64,000 nt of DNA from Arthrobacter globiformis (GCF_003261175.1 NZ_QLNP01000103.1:30204-94203), one strand, 5' to 3'. Shown: positions 38,604 through 46,632, counted from the stretch's first letter. Made by a program: numbers and translations. Notes: generated from the letters alone by a model not told the origin.

Positions 38604-39968
38604 ATGAGTCAGGAACAGCAACCGATGCGCAGTCGCCGAGAACTGCGCAAGGCCCGGGATGAAGCCCTGGCCCAGAACCGGAACGCCGCGCCCCCGGGTG
38701 CCGGCGAGTCAGCCCCTGCCTCCAAACCGCCTGCTTCAAAGGCACCCGCCCCAAACCCGGCGGCTTCGAAGCGCCCGGCCAAGGCAGGAACGGGCACATC
38801 AGCTCCTGCCGGCCCGGAGAAGACTGGCTCTCCGCGTGCCGCTGATGCCAAGCAGGAAAATGCCGCTGAACGCTCGCGCAGGGTGGAGCCGGGCCTCGCG
38901 GACTCCGCGCCAGCAGGCTCAGCCGCCGAACGCTCGTCCCAGATCCGTGCCCGCGACAGGGCCGCCCTGCGGGCCATCAAGGAGCTGTCCGAAAAGGAAG
39001 AGCAGCTTTCCGGCGGCGGCCCGCCGACGCGCCGGCAGCTGCGGCTGATGCAGCTCAAGGAGCAGGCGGTTACTTCGGCAATGCCCGTTGTGCCGGCGGT
39101 CGACGGCGCAGCCCCCACCGGGAAATCGCCCGCTTCTTCGCCTGACACTTCCTCCGGTACGGCCGGCAAACCCGCTCCAGCCGCCGGGTACAAGCCTGCA
39201 GGCCCGCCCTCCAGTGGTCCGGGTCCGCGGCCCGCGACGCCGGCGGGGAACGAATTGCCCGAGGGCATGACCGTGGAGCAGGCCCTCGAAGCGCGTACCC
39301 TCCTCGCCGAACAGGCCAAGAACCAGATCGCCAAGATGGAACACATTGCGGCGACTGACCCTGAAGCCGTGGATCCGGACATCCTGGCCCAACAGATTGC
39401 CCTGGCTGAACGGGCCGCCGTGCTCAACAAGCGGGCCATGGCCAAGCAGAAGCTTGCCGAACAGAACACGCCCCAGCAGAGCGGACAAAACGGTCCTTCC
39501 ACCGCCAGCAACCTCGCCATGGTGACGCCGCTGGAATTTGAACAGGTGCCTGGTGTGGACCGTCCCGTCATGAAGCGGCCGGCCACTTCGCATGTTCCCG
39601 TGGTGACCAACCCTGGTCCGAGGGTTCCGGCGCGTGGCAACCGGACAGCCCAGGCGTCCCGCCCAAGCACGCCGTCCACGGGGCGGTCGCGGGTCATCGC
39701 CCGGGCGGAAGCGGCGGCGCGGTCGGCAGCAGCGCCTCCGGCCGGAGCCCGCCAAAATGAGGCCTGGACCGACGAGTCCGGCGAAGACGTGACCGCGCTG
39801 CCGCCAGTGTCCGCGAAATCGGCCTACGGGCTGGAGCCCCTGGACGCAGCCACCGCCGGACTCGCCCGGGCCAACCGGTTGAGGCTGATCCAGCTTGGCG
39901 TCCTGGCGCTCGGCGCAATCGCCCTCATTGCCGGCATCATCATGATCATCAGCGGCCTTTCAAGCTGA
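38604..39968 (+). CDS. Low-complexity membrane-anchored protein
   Basis: A 454-residue hypothetical protein placed between nadD and rsfS. Residues 1-400 are Pro/Ala/Ser/Lys-rich with short predicted coiled-coil stretches (RAALRAIKELSEKEEQL; QALEARTLLAEQAKNQIAKME). A single hydrophobic helix ends the chain (LIQLGVLALGAIALIAGIIM), so it is tail-anchored or type II. The ATG at 38604 is 7 nt after the nadD stop. In many actinobacteria this slot holds a LytR-CpsA-Psr protein; here no such domain is present. Function unknown. Confidence 0.75.
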   Translation: MSQEQQPMRSRRELRKARDEALAQNRNAAPPGAGESAPASKPPASKAPAPNPAASKRPAKAGTGTSAPAGPEKTGSPRAADAKQENAAERSRRVEPGLADSAPAGSAAERSSQIRARDRAALRAIKELSEKEEQLSGGGPPTRRQLRLMQLKEQAVTSAMPVVPAVDGAAPTGKSPASSPDTSSGTAGKPAPAAGYKPAGPPSSGPGPRPATPAGNELPEGMTVEQALEARTLLAEQAKNQIAKMEHIAATDPEAVDPDILAQQIALAERAAVLNKRAMAKQKLAEQNTPQQSGQNGPSTASNLAMVTPLEFEQVPGVDRPVMKRPATSHVPVVTNPGPRVPARGNRTAQASRPSTPSTGRSRVIARAEAAARSAAAPPAGARQNEAWTDESGEDVTALPPVSAKSAYGLEPLDAATAGLARANRLRLIQLGVLALGAIALIAGIIMIISGLSS

Positions 39969-40017
39969 CTTCAGCCAGTACCCCACCTAATATTTTTCAC
40001 CACCCCAAGGAGTCCCC

Positions 40018-40419
40018 GTGACCGCATCCGAATCGTCCGTCACCATAGCCCGGCACGCAGCCAGGGCCGCGGCGGACAAGATTGCCCAGAACATTGTCGC
40101 CCTTGATGTCAGCGAACGTCTGGCTTTGGCTGACGTGTTCCTCATTGCCTCGGCACCCAGCGAACGCCAGGTCAACGCGATAGTCGACGGCATTGAAGAG
40201 GAACTCATCAAGCAGGATCTCCGCCCGGTCCGCCGTGAAGGCCGTTTGGCCGGCCGGTGGGTCCTGCTGGATTACGCAGATGTCGTCATCCACGTTCAGC
40301 ATGAGGAAGACCGTGTCTTCTATGCCCTGGAGCGTCTCTGGAAGGACTGCCCGGTGGTGGACCTGCAGCTGGGAGACGACGCTTCGGCAAAGGCCGCTGC
40401 TGCCGCCGAGCAGGAGTAG
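40018..40419 (+). CDS. rsfS: Ribosomal silencing factor RsfS
   Basis: Binds L14 and blocks subunit joining when nutrients are short. The DUF143 core is complete: DVSERLALADVFLIASA, RQVNAIVDGIEE, GRWVLLDYADVVIHVQ and YALERLWKDCP. 133 residues with an Ala/Glu tail. GTG 40018 follows AAGGAG. The nadD-(hypothetical)-rsfS order is conserved in actinobacteria. Confidence 0.95.
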   Translation: MTASESSVTIARHAARAAADKIAQNIVALDVSERLALADVFLIASAPSERQVNAIVDGIEEELIKQDLRPVRREGRLAGRWVLLDYADVVIHVQHEEDRVFYALERLWKDCPVVDLQLGDDASAKAAAAAEQE

Positions 40420-40554
40420 CGCGGGCGGGACCGAATATGCCCGATTTGGAATTTTCGGAAACGCTGTTCTAAGATATTTGAGTTGCTTCGGAGAGATCCG
40501 GACAGAAGTGCGGATACCACGGGTACAAGACGAGGTCTGAAGCAGCAAAAATAT

Positions 40555-40627
40555 GGGGCTGTGGCGCAGCTGGTAGCGCACCTGCATGGCATGCAGGGGG
40601 TCAGGGGTTCGAGTCCCCTCAGCTCCA
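40555..40627 (+). tRNA. tRNA-Ala (anticodon GGC), copy 1
   Basis: Acceptor GGGGCTG pairs with CAGCTCC (one G-T); anticodon stem CCTGC/GCAGG closes ATGGCAT with anticodon GGC; the T loop contains GGTTCGAGTCC. 73 nt. CCA is not encoded (ACCG follows). Confidence 0.95.
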
Positions 40628-40634
40628 CCGGATG

Positions 40635-40669
40635 ATCCGCCGGAATCGAAAGATTCCGGCGGATTTTTT
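40635..40669 (+). terminator. Terminator of tRNA-Ala copy 1
   Basis: Stem ATCCGCCGGAATC / GATTCCGGCGGAT with a GAAA loop, followed by TTTTTT. A textbook intrinsic terminator. Confidence 0.93.
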
Positions 40670-40817
40670 CTTTGCCCGAGCGCAGCGGGGCCGGGCTTTG
40701 GGTGCCAGCTGGGAACGTGACGGAAGCCACATGCCGCGGATTCGCATCCTGGCGAGTTCTGGACTACGCTGGTCGGGTTGCTTCGGGAAAACGCAAAGAT
40801 TCCGGAGGGAACAGCTT

Positions 40818-40890
40818 GGGGCTGTGGCGCAGCTGGTAGCGCACCTGCATGGCATGCAGGGGGTCAGGGGTTCGAGTCCCCTCAGCTCCA
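40818..40890 (+). tRNA. tRNA-Ala (anticodon GGC), copy 2
   Basis: Identical to the copy at 40555 over all 73 nt; flanks are unrelated. Here the three bases after the discriminator are CCA (40891-40893), so this copy encodes its 3' end. Confidence 0.95.
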
Positions 40891-40896
40891 CCAAGT

Positions 40897-40940
40897 AGCC
40901 GCCCGATCACGGAACTGACCGTGATCCGGCGGCTTCTTTC
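40897..40940 (+). terminator. Terminator of tRNA-Ala copy 2
   Basis: AGCCGCCCGATCACGG pairs with CCGTGATCCGGCGGCT (one mismatch) around AACTGA, followed by TCTTTC. Confidence 0.85.
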
Positions 40941-40968
40941 GTTAAACCCACCGCCGGGGCCGCGATCT

Positions 40969-41022
40969 TTGACGAATCTTGGATATTCCTTGGGCGCGTC
41001 TTTCCCGCCCGGCCCCTAGAGT
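40969..41022 (+). promoter_or_regulatory. Promoter and conserved upstream box of first EPGDD gene
   Basis: TCTTGGAT (40977-40984) lies 52 nt before the ATG and TAGAGT (41017-41022) ends 6 nt before it. The second paralogue has TCTTGGAT at the same 52-nt distance and TAGTGT at the same place. The -35 position is not conserved, so the upstream box looks like an activator or other regulator site. Confidence 0.55.
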
Positions 41023-41028
41023 GGAGCC

Positions 41029-41559
41029 ATGAAGACGGGAGCGGCCCTGGTGCTGTCCGTTGCGGGCATACTCGCAGCGGGCTCGGCGGCACTTGCCGTC
41101 AATACGCAGGTGCTGAACGTCTCGCCCCCGGGAACCGGAAATGCCAACATCGTCCTCCTGCCGAATGGCGCCGTGCCGCCCGCGCCTGCCGTCAGCGAGG
41201 GGCCGGCGGCGACACCCAGGGCGCCGCGCGGCCCGGCGGCAGGCCAAAATACCTCTACCCCGGCCAAAGCCAGCCCCGCAAAGACCGGCTCCGCGAAATC
41301 CGGTGCGACTGCATCAGCGGCCGCCAAGCCGGCTCCGACCAAAACTGCTCCCGCCTCCGCAGCGGCGAACGCCGGCAGTCCTGGATCGGCACCTTCATCC
41401 TCCGGCTCCGGCGGAACAACGGGCTTGACCATTCAGCCCGCTCCCGCCCCGGTTGTGGTGGTCCCCGTTCAGCCGGGGGATGACAAGGGCGGCCTGCGGA
41501 AGGCGCCCGAGCCTGGTGATGACAGTGGCGGCAGCGGCGGCCACGGCGCCGACGACTGA
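41029..41559 (+). CDS. Secreted Pro/Ala-rich protein with EPGDD repeat tail
   Basis: A 176-residue exported protein. Residues 1-23 form a signal peptide (MKTGAALVLSVAGILAAGSA then ALA), followed by a Pro/Ala/Ser/Lys low-complexity region. The C-terminus holds two copies of the unit (E/Q)PGDD-x-GG and ends DDSGGSGGHGADD. No catalytic domain is visible. Its paralogue lies 215 nt downstream, with a near-identical signal peptide start and tail. TAGAGT 6 nt before the ATG suggests a leaderless mRNA. Function unknown. Confidence 0.75.
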   Translation: MKTGAALVLSVAGILAAGSAALAVNTQVLNVSPPGTGNANIVLLPNGAVPPAPAVSEGPAATPRAPRGPAAGQNTSTPAKASPAKTGSAKSGATASAAAKPAPTKTAPASAAANAGSPGSAPSSSGSGGTTGLTIQPAPAPVVVVPVQPGDDKGGLRKAPEPGDDSGGSGGHGADD

Positions 41560-41715
41560 CCCTGCGCTTATCTGCGTCTCTCTGCCCGCCTTACCTCTCC
41601 TGTGCACGCCGCTTCCGCCTGCCCCTCGCCGCCAGGCCCCGATGCGGTCCCGCAGGCACTTCCGCGTGGCCGCGGGAGGGCGGTCCGGGGTGGGGGAGAA
41701 CCCGCAGGCAACCTT

Positions 41716-41768
41716 GGACAAGTCTTGGATTTCCTTTACACCTATCCTCGACGGCGAGTTCCTAGTGT
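41716..41768 (+). promoter_or_regulatory. Promoter and conserved upstream box of second EPGDD gene
   Basis: TCTTGGAT (41723-41730) within TTGGACAAGTCTTGGATT, and TAGTGT (41763-41768) 6 nt before the ATG. Both match the first paralogue in sequence and distance. Confidence 0.55.
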
Positions 41769-41774
41769 GGAGCC

Positions 41775-42422
41775 ATGAAAACAAGAGCAGCCCTCGCATT
41801 ATCCGTCGCCGGCGTTCTCCTCACCGGAAGTGCCGCCTTCGCCACCACCCAGTCGCTGAGCAACACCGGCACGGGTCCCAGTGACGACGCCAGGAACGTC
41901 CTCGTAGCGGACGACTCTGCCACCAGAACCGCAGCCCCCGCCGTTAGCTCCGCCAAGGCCACCCCCAAGTCAGCCGCGAAGTCCAGTGATGACACCCAAG
42001 CCGACGACAAGAAGGCATCAGCCGCCAAGAAAGCGTCCAAGCCTGCTGAACCCGGTGACGACAAGGGAGGCCTCCGGACCAGCCCTGAGCCAGGCGACGA
42101 CAGTGGCGGAACCGTGGCAGCGCCCGCAGAAAACTTCGTAGGCAGCGGCTCCCTCTCCGTTGAACCCGGTGACGACAAGGGAGGCCTCCGGACCGGCACC
42201 GAGCCCGGCGACGACAACGGCGGTCTCCGCTCAGACCAGGCACCCAGGGTCGCAGAACCCGGCGATGACCATGGTGGACTCCGGACAACACCCGAGTCCG
42301 GCGACGACAAGGGCGGCGACCATAAGGCCGCTGAGCCCGGTGACGACAAGGGCGGCGACCGCAAGGGCGTTGAGCCTGGCGACGACAGCGGAGGCAGCGG
42401 CGGCCACGGCAGCGACGACTGA
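41775..42422 (+). CDS. Secreted EPGDD-repeat protein
   Basis: A 215-residue exported protein with a signal peptide (residues 1-23, ending AAFA). A Lys/Ala/Ser/Asp linker is followed by eight units of the form EPGDD-x-GG (x is K, S, N or H; one unit is ESGDD), spaced irregularly 11-30 residues apart and usually continuing LRT or DRK. The tail DDSGGSGGHGSDD matches the neighbour. The Asp/Gly pattern could bind divalent cations, but it is not a standard RTX or EF-hand repeat. Unit number differs (2 versus 8), implying repeat expansion after gene duplication. Confidence 0.75.
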   Translation: MKTRAALALSVAGVLLTGSAAFATTQSLSNTGTGPSDDARNVLVADDSATRTAAPAVSSAKATPKSAAKSSDDTQADDKKASAAKKASKPAEPGDDKGGLRTSPEPGDDSGGTVAAPAENFVGSGSLSVEPGDDKGGLRTGTEPGDDNGGLRSDQAPRVAEPGDDHGGLRTTPESGDDKGGDHKAAEPGDDKGGDRKGVEPGDDSGGSGGHGSDD

Positions 42423-42458
42423 ACAAGACGACTGAGCAAGCAACCGACTAATAACCCG

Positions 42459-42496
42459 AAGGCCCTCCTGCACCCCGGTGTCCAGGAGGGCCTTCC
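42459..42496 (+). terminator. Hairpin after the EPGDD genes
   Basis: AAGGCCCTCCTG pairs perfectly with CAGGAGGGCCTT around a 12-nt loop. There is no clear T tract. Confidence 0.65.
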
Positions 42497-42548
42497 GTGT
42501 GCCAAGGATGCACGGCAGCCGGGCCTGGATGGCGCCTAGGATGAAGGC

Positions 42549-42587
42549 ATGAAGCGGATGAGCGAGCCGGGGGAGCGGCACCATTGA
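42549..42587 (+). CDS. 12-codon leader ORF before the FAD oxidoreductase
   Basis: ATG 42549 to TGA 42587 reads MKRMSEPGERHH. TAGGAT lies exactly 6 nt before its ATG, so the transcript probably begins at this codon. Its TGA overlaps the TTG start of the next gene (sequence TTGA), and GGGGAG inside it would serve as that gene's ribosome site. This layout couples the downstream start to translation of the leader. Confidence 0.5.
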   Translation: MKRMSEPGERHH

Positions 42588-43771
42588 GCAGCAGCATCCA
42601 GAACGGCGGCACCCAGAACAGCGACACTGTAAGCGGTGGAACGAACCGCAACGCTGACGTCGTCGTCATCGGAGCCGGGCAGGCCGGCCTCTCTGCCGCC
42701 TTCCACCTGGCCCGCCGAGGCTTCACGCCGGCCCCGGCCGCAGAACAGCCAGGCGGTGCAGTCACGGCAGCCGGTCCGGGGCCGACGTACGCGGTGCTGG
42801 ACGCCGAGGACGGGCCGGGCGGAGCCTGGCGGCACCGCTGGAAGAGCCTGCTCATGGCCACCGTAAACGGCATCAGTGACCTGCCCGGAATACCGCAGCC
42901 GGAAGTGGACCCGGCCGAACCAAGCTCGGCATTCCTCAGCCGCTACTTCGCCGCCTACGAGCGGCAGGTCGGGCTGGCCGTCGAGCGGCCCGTCAAGGTG
43001 CTCGCCGTCGAACGTGCGGACGCTGACCCGGCGGGGCGGCTCAGGATCACCACGTCCGACGGCGGCTGGACAGCCCGGGCAGTCATCAACGCCACCGGCA
43101 CCTGGACCAGGCCCTTTTGGCCGATCTATCCGGGCCAGTTCACGTTCGGGGGCCGCCAGCTTCATGTCGCCGACTACGTGTCCGCAGAGGAGTTCCGCGG
43201 GCTGCACGTCATCGTGGTGGGCGGTGGAATCTCCGCCGTCGGGCTGCTGGACGAAATCTCCAAGGTCACAACGACAAGCTGGTTCACCCGCCGCGAACCC
43301 GTATGGCGGGACGGGTTCGACCGGCAGTCCGGCCACGACGCCGTCGCCCTGGTGGAAGACCGGGTGCGGCGGGGGCTGCCGCCGCAAAGCGTCGTCGCCG
43401 CCACCGGTCTCATCTGGACTCCGGCACTCCGGGCGGCAGCCGCGCGCGGCGTACTGGACCGCCGGCCGATGTTCACCGCGATAGAACCCGGCGGCGTCCG
43501 GCTCGCGGACGGCGGGTTCCTCGCGGCGGATGTGATCCTGTGGGCCACCGGGTTCCGCGCCGAGCTGGAGCACCTGGCGCCGCTGCACCTGCGGGGACCG
43601 GGCGGCGGGATTGCCATGGCAGGAACGCAGGTGGCCGCGGAACCCCGCGTGCATCTGGTGGGCTACGGCCCGTCGTCGTCCACCATCGGCGCCAACCGCG
43701 CCGGCCGGGCCGCGGTGACCGAAATCCTCCAACTCCTGTCAGCCTCCGCAGCCGTGACGGATCCGCGGTAG
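42584..43771 (+). CDS. FAD/NAD(P)-dependent oxidoreductase (flavin monooxygenase-like)
   Basis: A 395-residue two-dinucleotide-fold flavoprotein. The FAD site VVVIGAGQAGLSAAFHLAR is at about residues 26-45, GPGGAW at about 75, ATGTW near 150 and the second GxGxxS/A in VIVVGGGISAVGLLDEI near 208; ILWATGFRAELEHL matches the FMO-like signature. About 22 extra residues (rich in Ala, Gly and Pro) are inserted between the first helix and the second strand. The TTG start at 42584 is coupled to the leader ORF. Substrate unknown. Confidence 0.87.
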   Translation: MSSSIQNGGTQNSDTVSGGTNRNADVVVIGAGQAGLSAAFHLARRGFTPAPAAEQPGGAVTAAGPGPTYAVLDAEDGPGGAWRHRWKSLLMATVNGISDLPGIPQPEVDPAEPSSAFLSRYFAAYERQVGLAVERPVKVLAVERADADPAGRLRITTSDGGWTARAVINATGTWTRPFWPIYPGQFTFGGRQLHVADYVSAEEFRGLHVIVVGGGISAVGLLDEISKVTTTSWFTRREPVWRDGFDRQSGHDAVALVEDRVRRGLPPQSVVAATGLIWTPALRAAAARGVLDRRPMFTAIEPGGVRLADGGFLAADVILWATGFRAELEHLAPLHLRGPGGGIAMAGTQVAAEPRVHLVGYGPSSSTIGANRAGRAAVTEILQLLSASAAVTDPR

Positions 43772-43828
43772 ATTTGCACGGGCGGAGTCCTGCCCGGAGA
43801 ACCAGCAAGGAAGAGGCGGCGGCACCAC

Positions 43829-44977
43829 GTGACAGAAAACGGTCTTGGGCAGGTCTTTGACCTGCTTCGAAGGCACCCCGATGTCGAGGCCGCCAACCTC
43901 CAGGCGTGGGACGCCACGGACTCGCTCCTGCTGGGCGCCGCCGCAGACCGGCTCACCCCGGACAGTACAGTTGCCGTCATCGGGGACAACTACGGGGCGC
44001 TCACGCTCGGGCTGCTCGCCGGCGGTGCCGGCCCGGTGCCGGCCGAGGTGAGGGTGCACCAGGACCTGGTCACGGGGGAACGGGCGCTCCGCAACAATGC
44101 TGCGGCGCTGGGAGTTTCCGGAGGCTTTGCGCAGCTGCCGCTCGGTGCAGGTCTGCTGGCCGGCGCGGACCTGGTGCTGTTGCAGCTTCCCAGAACCCTC
44201 GCCGAACTCGAGGAAATTTCCGACGCCGTGGCCCGGCACGCGCCTGCCGGCGCTGTCTTGCTTGCCGGCGGCCGGGTCAAGCACATGTCCCTGGGCATGA
44301 ACGCAGTGCTGGGCAAATACTTCGGCACGGTGCAGCCGCAGCTGGCCCGGCAAAAATCGCGGCTGCTCCTCGCGAGCGGCCCGAAGCGAGCGGAAGGCAA
44401 CCCGCCCTACCCCGTGACGGAACACAACGCCGAACTCGGCCTGGACATCTGCGCGCACGGGGCCGTTTTCGCAGGCACCCGTCTGGACATTGGAACCCGC
44501 TTCCTGCTGTCGTTCCTGCCGGAGATCCCGGCCGCCGCCAACGCCGTGGACCTGGGCTGCGGCACCGGGATCCTGGCAGCGATGTATGCCCGCCGGCACC
44601 CCGGAGCCGAGGTCATCGCAACGGACCGGTCCGCGGCCGCTGTGGCGTCAGCTAGGGCAACTGCCCGGGCCAACGGCCTGGCGGCCAGCATCACGGCAGT
44701 CCAGGATGACGCAATGAGCACCCTTCCGGCCGGGAGCGCGGACCTCATCCTGCTGAACCCCCCGTTCCACCTAGGTTCCAGCGTCCACGCCGGGGCGGGG
44801 TTGAAGCTCTTCGAGGCGGCCGGCCGGGTGCTGGCACCCGGAGGCCAGCTCTGGACGGTATTCAACAGTCATCTTCGCTATGGGACGGCCCTGGAGCGGC
44901 TGGTTGGTCCCACCACGGTGAGCGGCCGGAACCCCAAGTTCACGGTGGCCGTCAGCGTCAGGCGGGCTGCCGACTGA
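43829..44977 (+). CDS. Class I SAM methyltransferase, RsmC/RlmG-like
   Basis: A 382-residue protein of two related halves, as in rRNA guanine-N2 methyltransferases. The N-terminal half is a degenerate methyltransferase-like domain. The active half has AVDLGCGTGILAAMYARR (SAM site), ATDRSAAAVASAR and the catalytic LLNPPFHLG. The NPPF motif indicates methylation of an exocyclic amino group. Whether the target is 16S or 23S rRNA cannot be decided. GTG 43829 is 57 nt after the FAD gene, on the same strand; cotranscription is likely. Confidence 0.85.
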   Translation: MTENGLGQVFDLLRRHPDVEAANLQAWDATDSLLLGAAADRLTPDSTVAVIGDNYGALTLGLLAGGAGPVPAEVRVHQDLVTGERALRNNAAALGVSGGFAQLPLGAGLLAGADLVLLQLPRTLAELEEISDAVARHAPAGAVLLAGGRVKHMSLGMNAVLGKYFGTVQPQLARQKSRLLLASGPKRAEGNPPYPVTEHNAELGLDICAHGAVFAGTRLDIGTRFLLSFLPEIPAAANAVDLGCGTGILAAMYARRHPGAEVIATDRSAAAVASARATARANGLAASITAVQDDAMSTLPAGSADLILLNPPFHLGSSVHAGAGLKLFEAAGRVLAPGGQLWTVFNSHLRYGTALERLVGPTTVSGRNPKFTVAVSVRRAAD

Positions 44978-45083
44978 GCCCCGCGGGCCGTCGTCGAACG
45001 CGCCTGCACTGCCCCGAGCGTGGGACGTACATGTTCACCGGGGCGTAACGTACGATTCAGACATTGATAGTGGCCAACAGAAG

Positions 45084-46352
45084 ATGTTAGGGGAATCCTT
45101 GACCGAGATCCGCCAGCCCTCGCCGAGGCGCGGAACCAACCTGCCCCGGATGGGCGACTTCAACCTGACTGTCATTCTCGATGCCATCCGCCGTGCCACC
45201 GGAGGGCTCAGCCGCGTTGAACTTGCCCAGATCGTCGGTCTGTCCCCGCAAACCATTTCGAACATTTCCCGCCGGCTGCTGGACCAGAAGCTTATTGTCG
45301 AGGCGGGCAAAGAAGGCAGCGGACCCGGCAAGCCGCGAACCATCCTTCGCCTGAATCCTGCCGGCATGTATGCCGTCGGGGTGCATCTGGACCCTGCCGT
45401 GGCAACGTTCGTCGTCCTAGATCTGCTGGGCGCAGTGGTCCTGCACTCGAGCGTGAAAACGCCGGACAGCTCCCGGCCTGAGGCGGTCATTACCGCCATT
45501 GCCGCAGAAATCGACAAGCTGATCGAGGCCTCGGGTGTGGATCGCGCCAAGATTGCCGGCCTGGGCGTCGCGGCACCCGGACCCATCGACCATGACAACG
45601 GCACGGTGGTGGAGCCGCCGCTCATGGACGGATGGGACAGTGTTCCGCTCCGGGATGCGCTGGCTGAGGCGACAGGACTGTCTGTGCTGATGGACAAGGA
45701 CGTCACCAGCGCGGCGGTCGCGGAAACCTGGGCGGGCGGAGCCAGCGGCGCCGGCAGCTTTGTTTTCATGTATATGGGCACCGGCATCGGCTGCGGCATT
45801 GTCCTCAATGACGAGGTGGTCCGCGGCACATCAGGCAACGCCGGCGAAATCGGCCACATCATCGTTGACCCTGACGGAGCCCCCTGCGACTGCGGGCTGC
45901 GGGGCTGCGTCAAGTCGACCTGCATTCCCCAGGTCCTCGTCGCGCAGGCTCAAGCTGCCGGCATTCTGGATGTGCCCGGAACTGTCACCAGCAATTCGGC
46001 CGTCCAGGAACGCTTTGCCATGCTCTGCGAAGCAGCCGACGCCGGCAACAGCGAAGCGGCTGCCATCATCGACAAATCAGCCGAACTCGTGGCCCGGGCG
46101 GCGTCAGCGGTGGCCAACACGCTGGACGTGGACCGGGTGGTGTTTGGCGGCCCCTTCTGGCCGCTGCTGTCCGCGCGCTACCTGGCGAAGGTTCCCGGCC
46201 TGATCCAGCAGAACAGCGATGCCGGCAACATCCACGCCGTCGAAGTCGTGGGCACGGGCGTGGGGGAGGACGTGGGGGCCGTGGGCGCTGCATGCCTGGT
46301 CCTTGAGCACACCCTTGCGCCCCGGGCCCAGAGGCTGCTGCTGGAGGGCTGA
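45084..46352 (+). CDS. ROK family transcriptional regulator
   Basis: A NagC/XylR-like sugar-responsive repressor of 422 residues. An N-terminal winged helix (GLSRVELAQIVGLSPQTISN at about 40-60) is followed by the ROK kinase-like domain with the signature GCGIVLNDEVVRGTSGNAGE and the zinc-binding CDCGLRGCV. The conserved GH of the His ligand is in GEIGHIIVDP. The start could also be the TTG at 45099. A TACGAT hexamer at about 45050 is a plausible -10. No sugar genes lie next to it, so the target is unknown. Confidence 0.9.
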   Translation: MLGESLTEIRQPSPRRGTNLPRMGDFNLTVILDAIRRATGGLSRVELAQIVGLSPQTISNISRRLLDQKLIVEAGKEGSGPGKPRTILRLNPAGMYAVGVHLDPAVATFVVLDLLGAVVLHSSVKTPDSSRPEAVITAIAAEIDKLIEASGVDRAKIAGLGVAAPGPIDHDNGTVVEPPLMDGWDSVPLRDALAEATGLSVLMDKDVTSAAVAETWAGGASGAGSFVFMYMGTGIGCGIVLNDEVVRGTSGNAGEIGHIIVDPDGAPCDCGLRGCVKSTCIPQVLVAQAQAAGILDVPGTVTSNSAVQERFAMLCEAADAGNSEAAAIIDKSAELVARAASAVANTLDVDRVVFGGPFWPLLSARYLAKVPGLIQQNSDAGNIHAVEVVGTGVGEDVGAVGAACLVLEHTLAPRAQRLLLEG

Positions 46353-46355
46353 GCC

Positions 46356-46553
46356 CTAGTCGATGTCCTCGATGATTGTCCCGTAGGGAATCGTGTCGTC
46401 GAGGTGTGCCTGGTGCCCCCGGGGAATGTACAGCACCCGGACGCCGTGCAGCTGGTCCGCTGCCGACTGGAGGAGGATCGGACGGACCATGTCGACGAAG
46501 CTTGGGTCCTTGCCAACGAGATATTCCTCGTAGCTGGCTGGTAGCTGGATCAT
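46356..46553 (-). CDS. Small conserved hypothetical protein
   Basis: A 65-residue acidic soluble protein beginning MIQLPASYEEYLVGKDPSF. No domain recognised. The ATG at 46553 is preferred over an in-frame TTG at 46583 because TATTCT lies exactly 6 nt before it, while the TTG falls directly against the upstream gene's terminator. It is convergent with the ROK gene, whose stop is 4 nt away. Confidence 0.65.
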   Translation of the reverse strand: MIQLPASYEEYLVGKDPSFVDMVRPILLQSAADQLHGVRVLYIPRGHQAHLDDTIPYGTIIEDID

Positions 46554-46583
46554 GGCATCAGAATAGACCTCTTCAGGCGCCAA

Positions 46584-46622
46584 AGGGAGGTACTCGGATC
46601 GTTCACTCCGGGTACCTCCCTC
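46584..46622 (-). terminator. Terminator of the lipoprotein gene
   Basis: GGGAGGTAC pairs with GTACCTCCC, extended by CGG/CCG, around a short loop. On the minus strand it is followed by TTTGG. It lies 11 nt past the lipoprotein stop codon. Confidence 0.75.
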
Positions 46623-46632
46623 ACGGCCGGCG

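Noticed and set aside
40555-46352. Genomic island at the tRNA-Ala genes
   Set aside because: No integrase, no direct repeat of the tRNA 3' end at a distance, and no change in base composition or codon use were visible.
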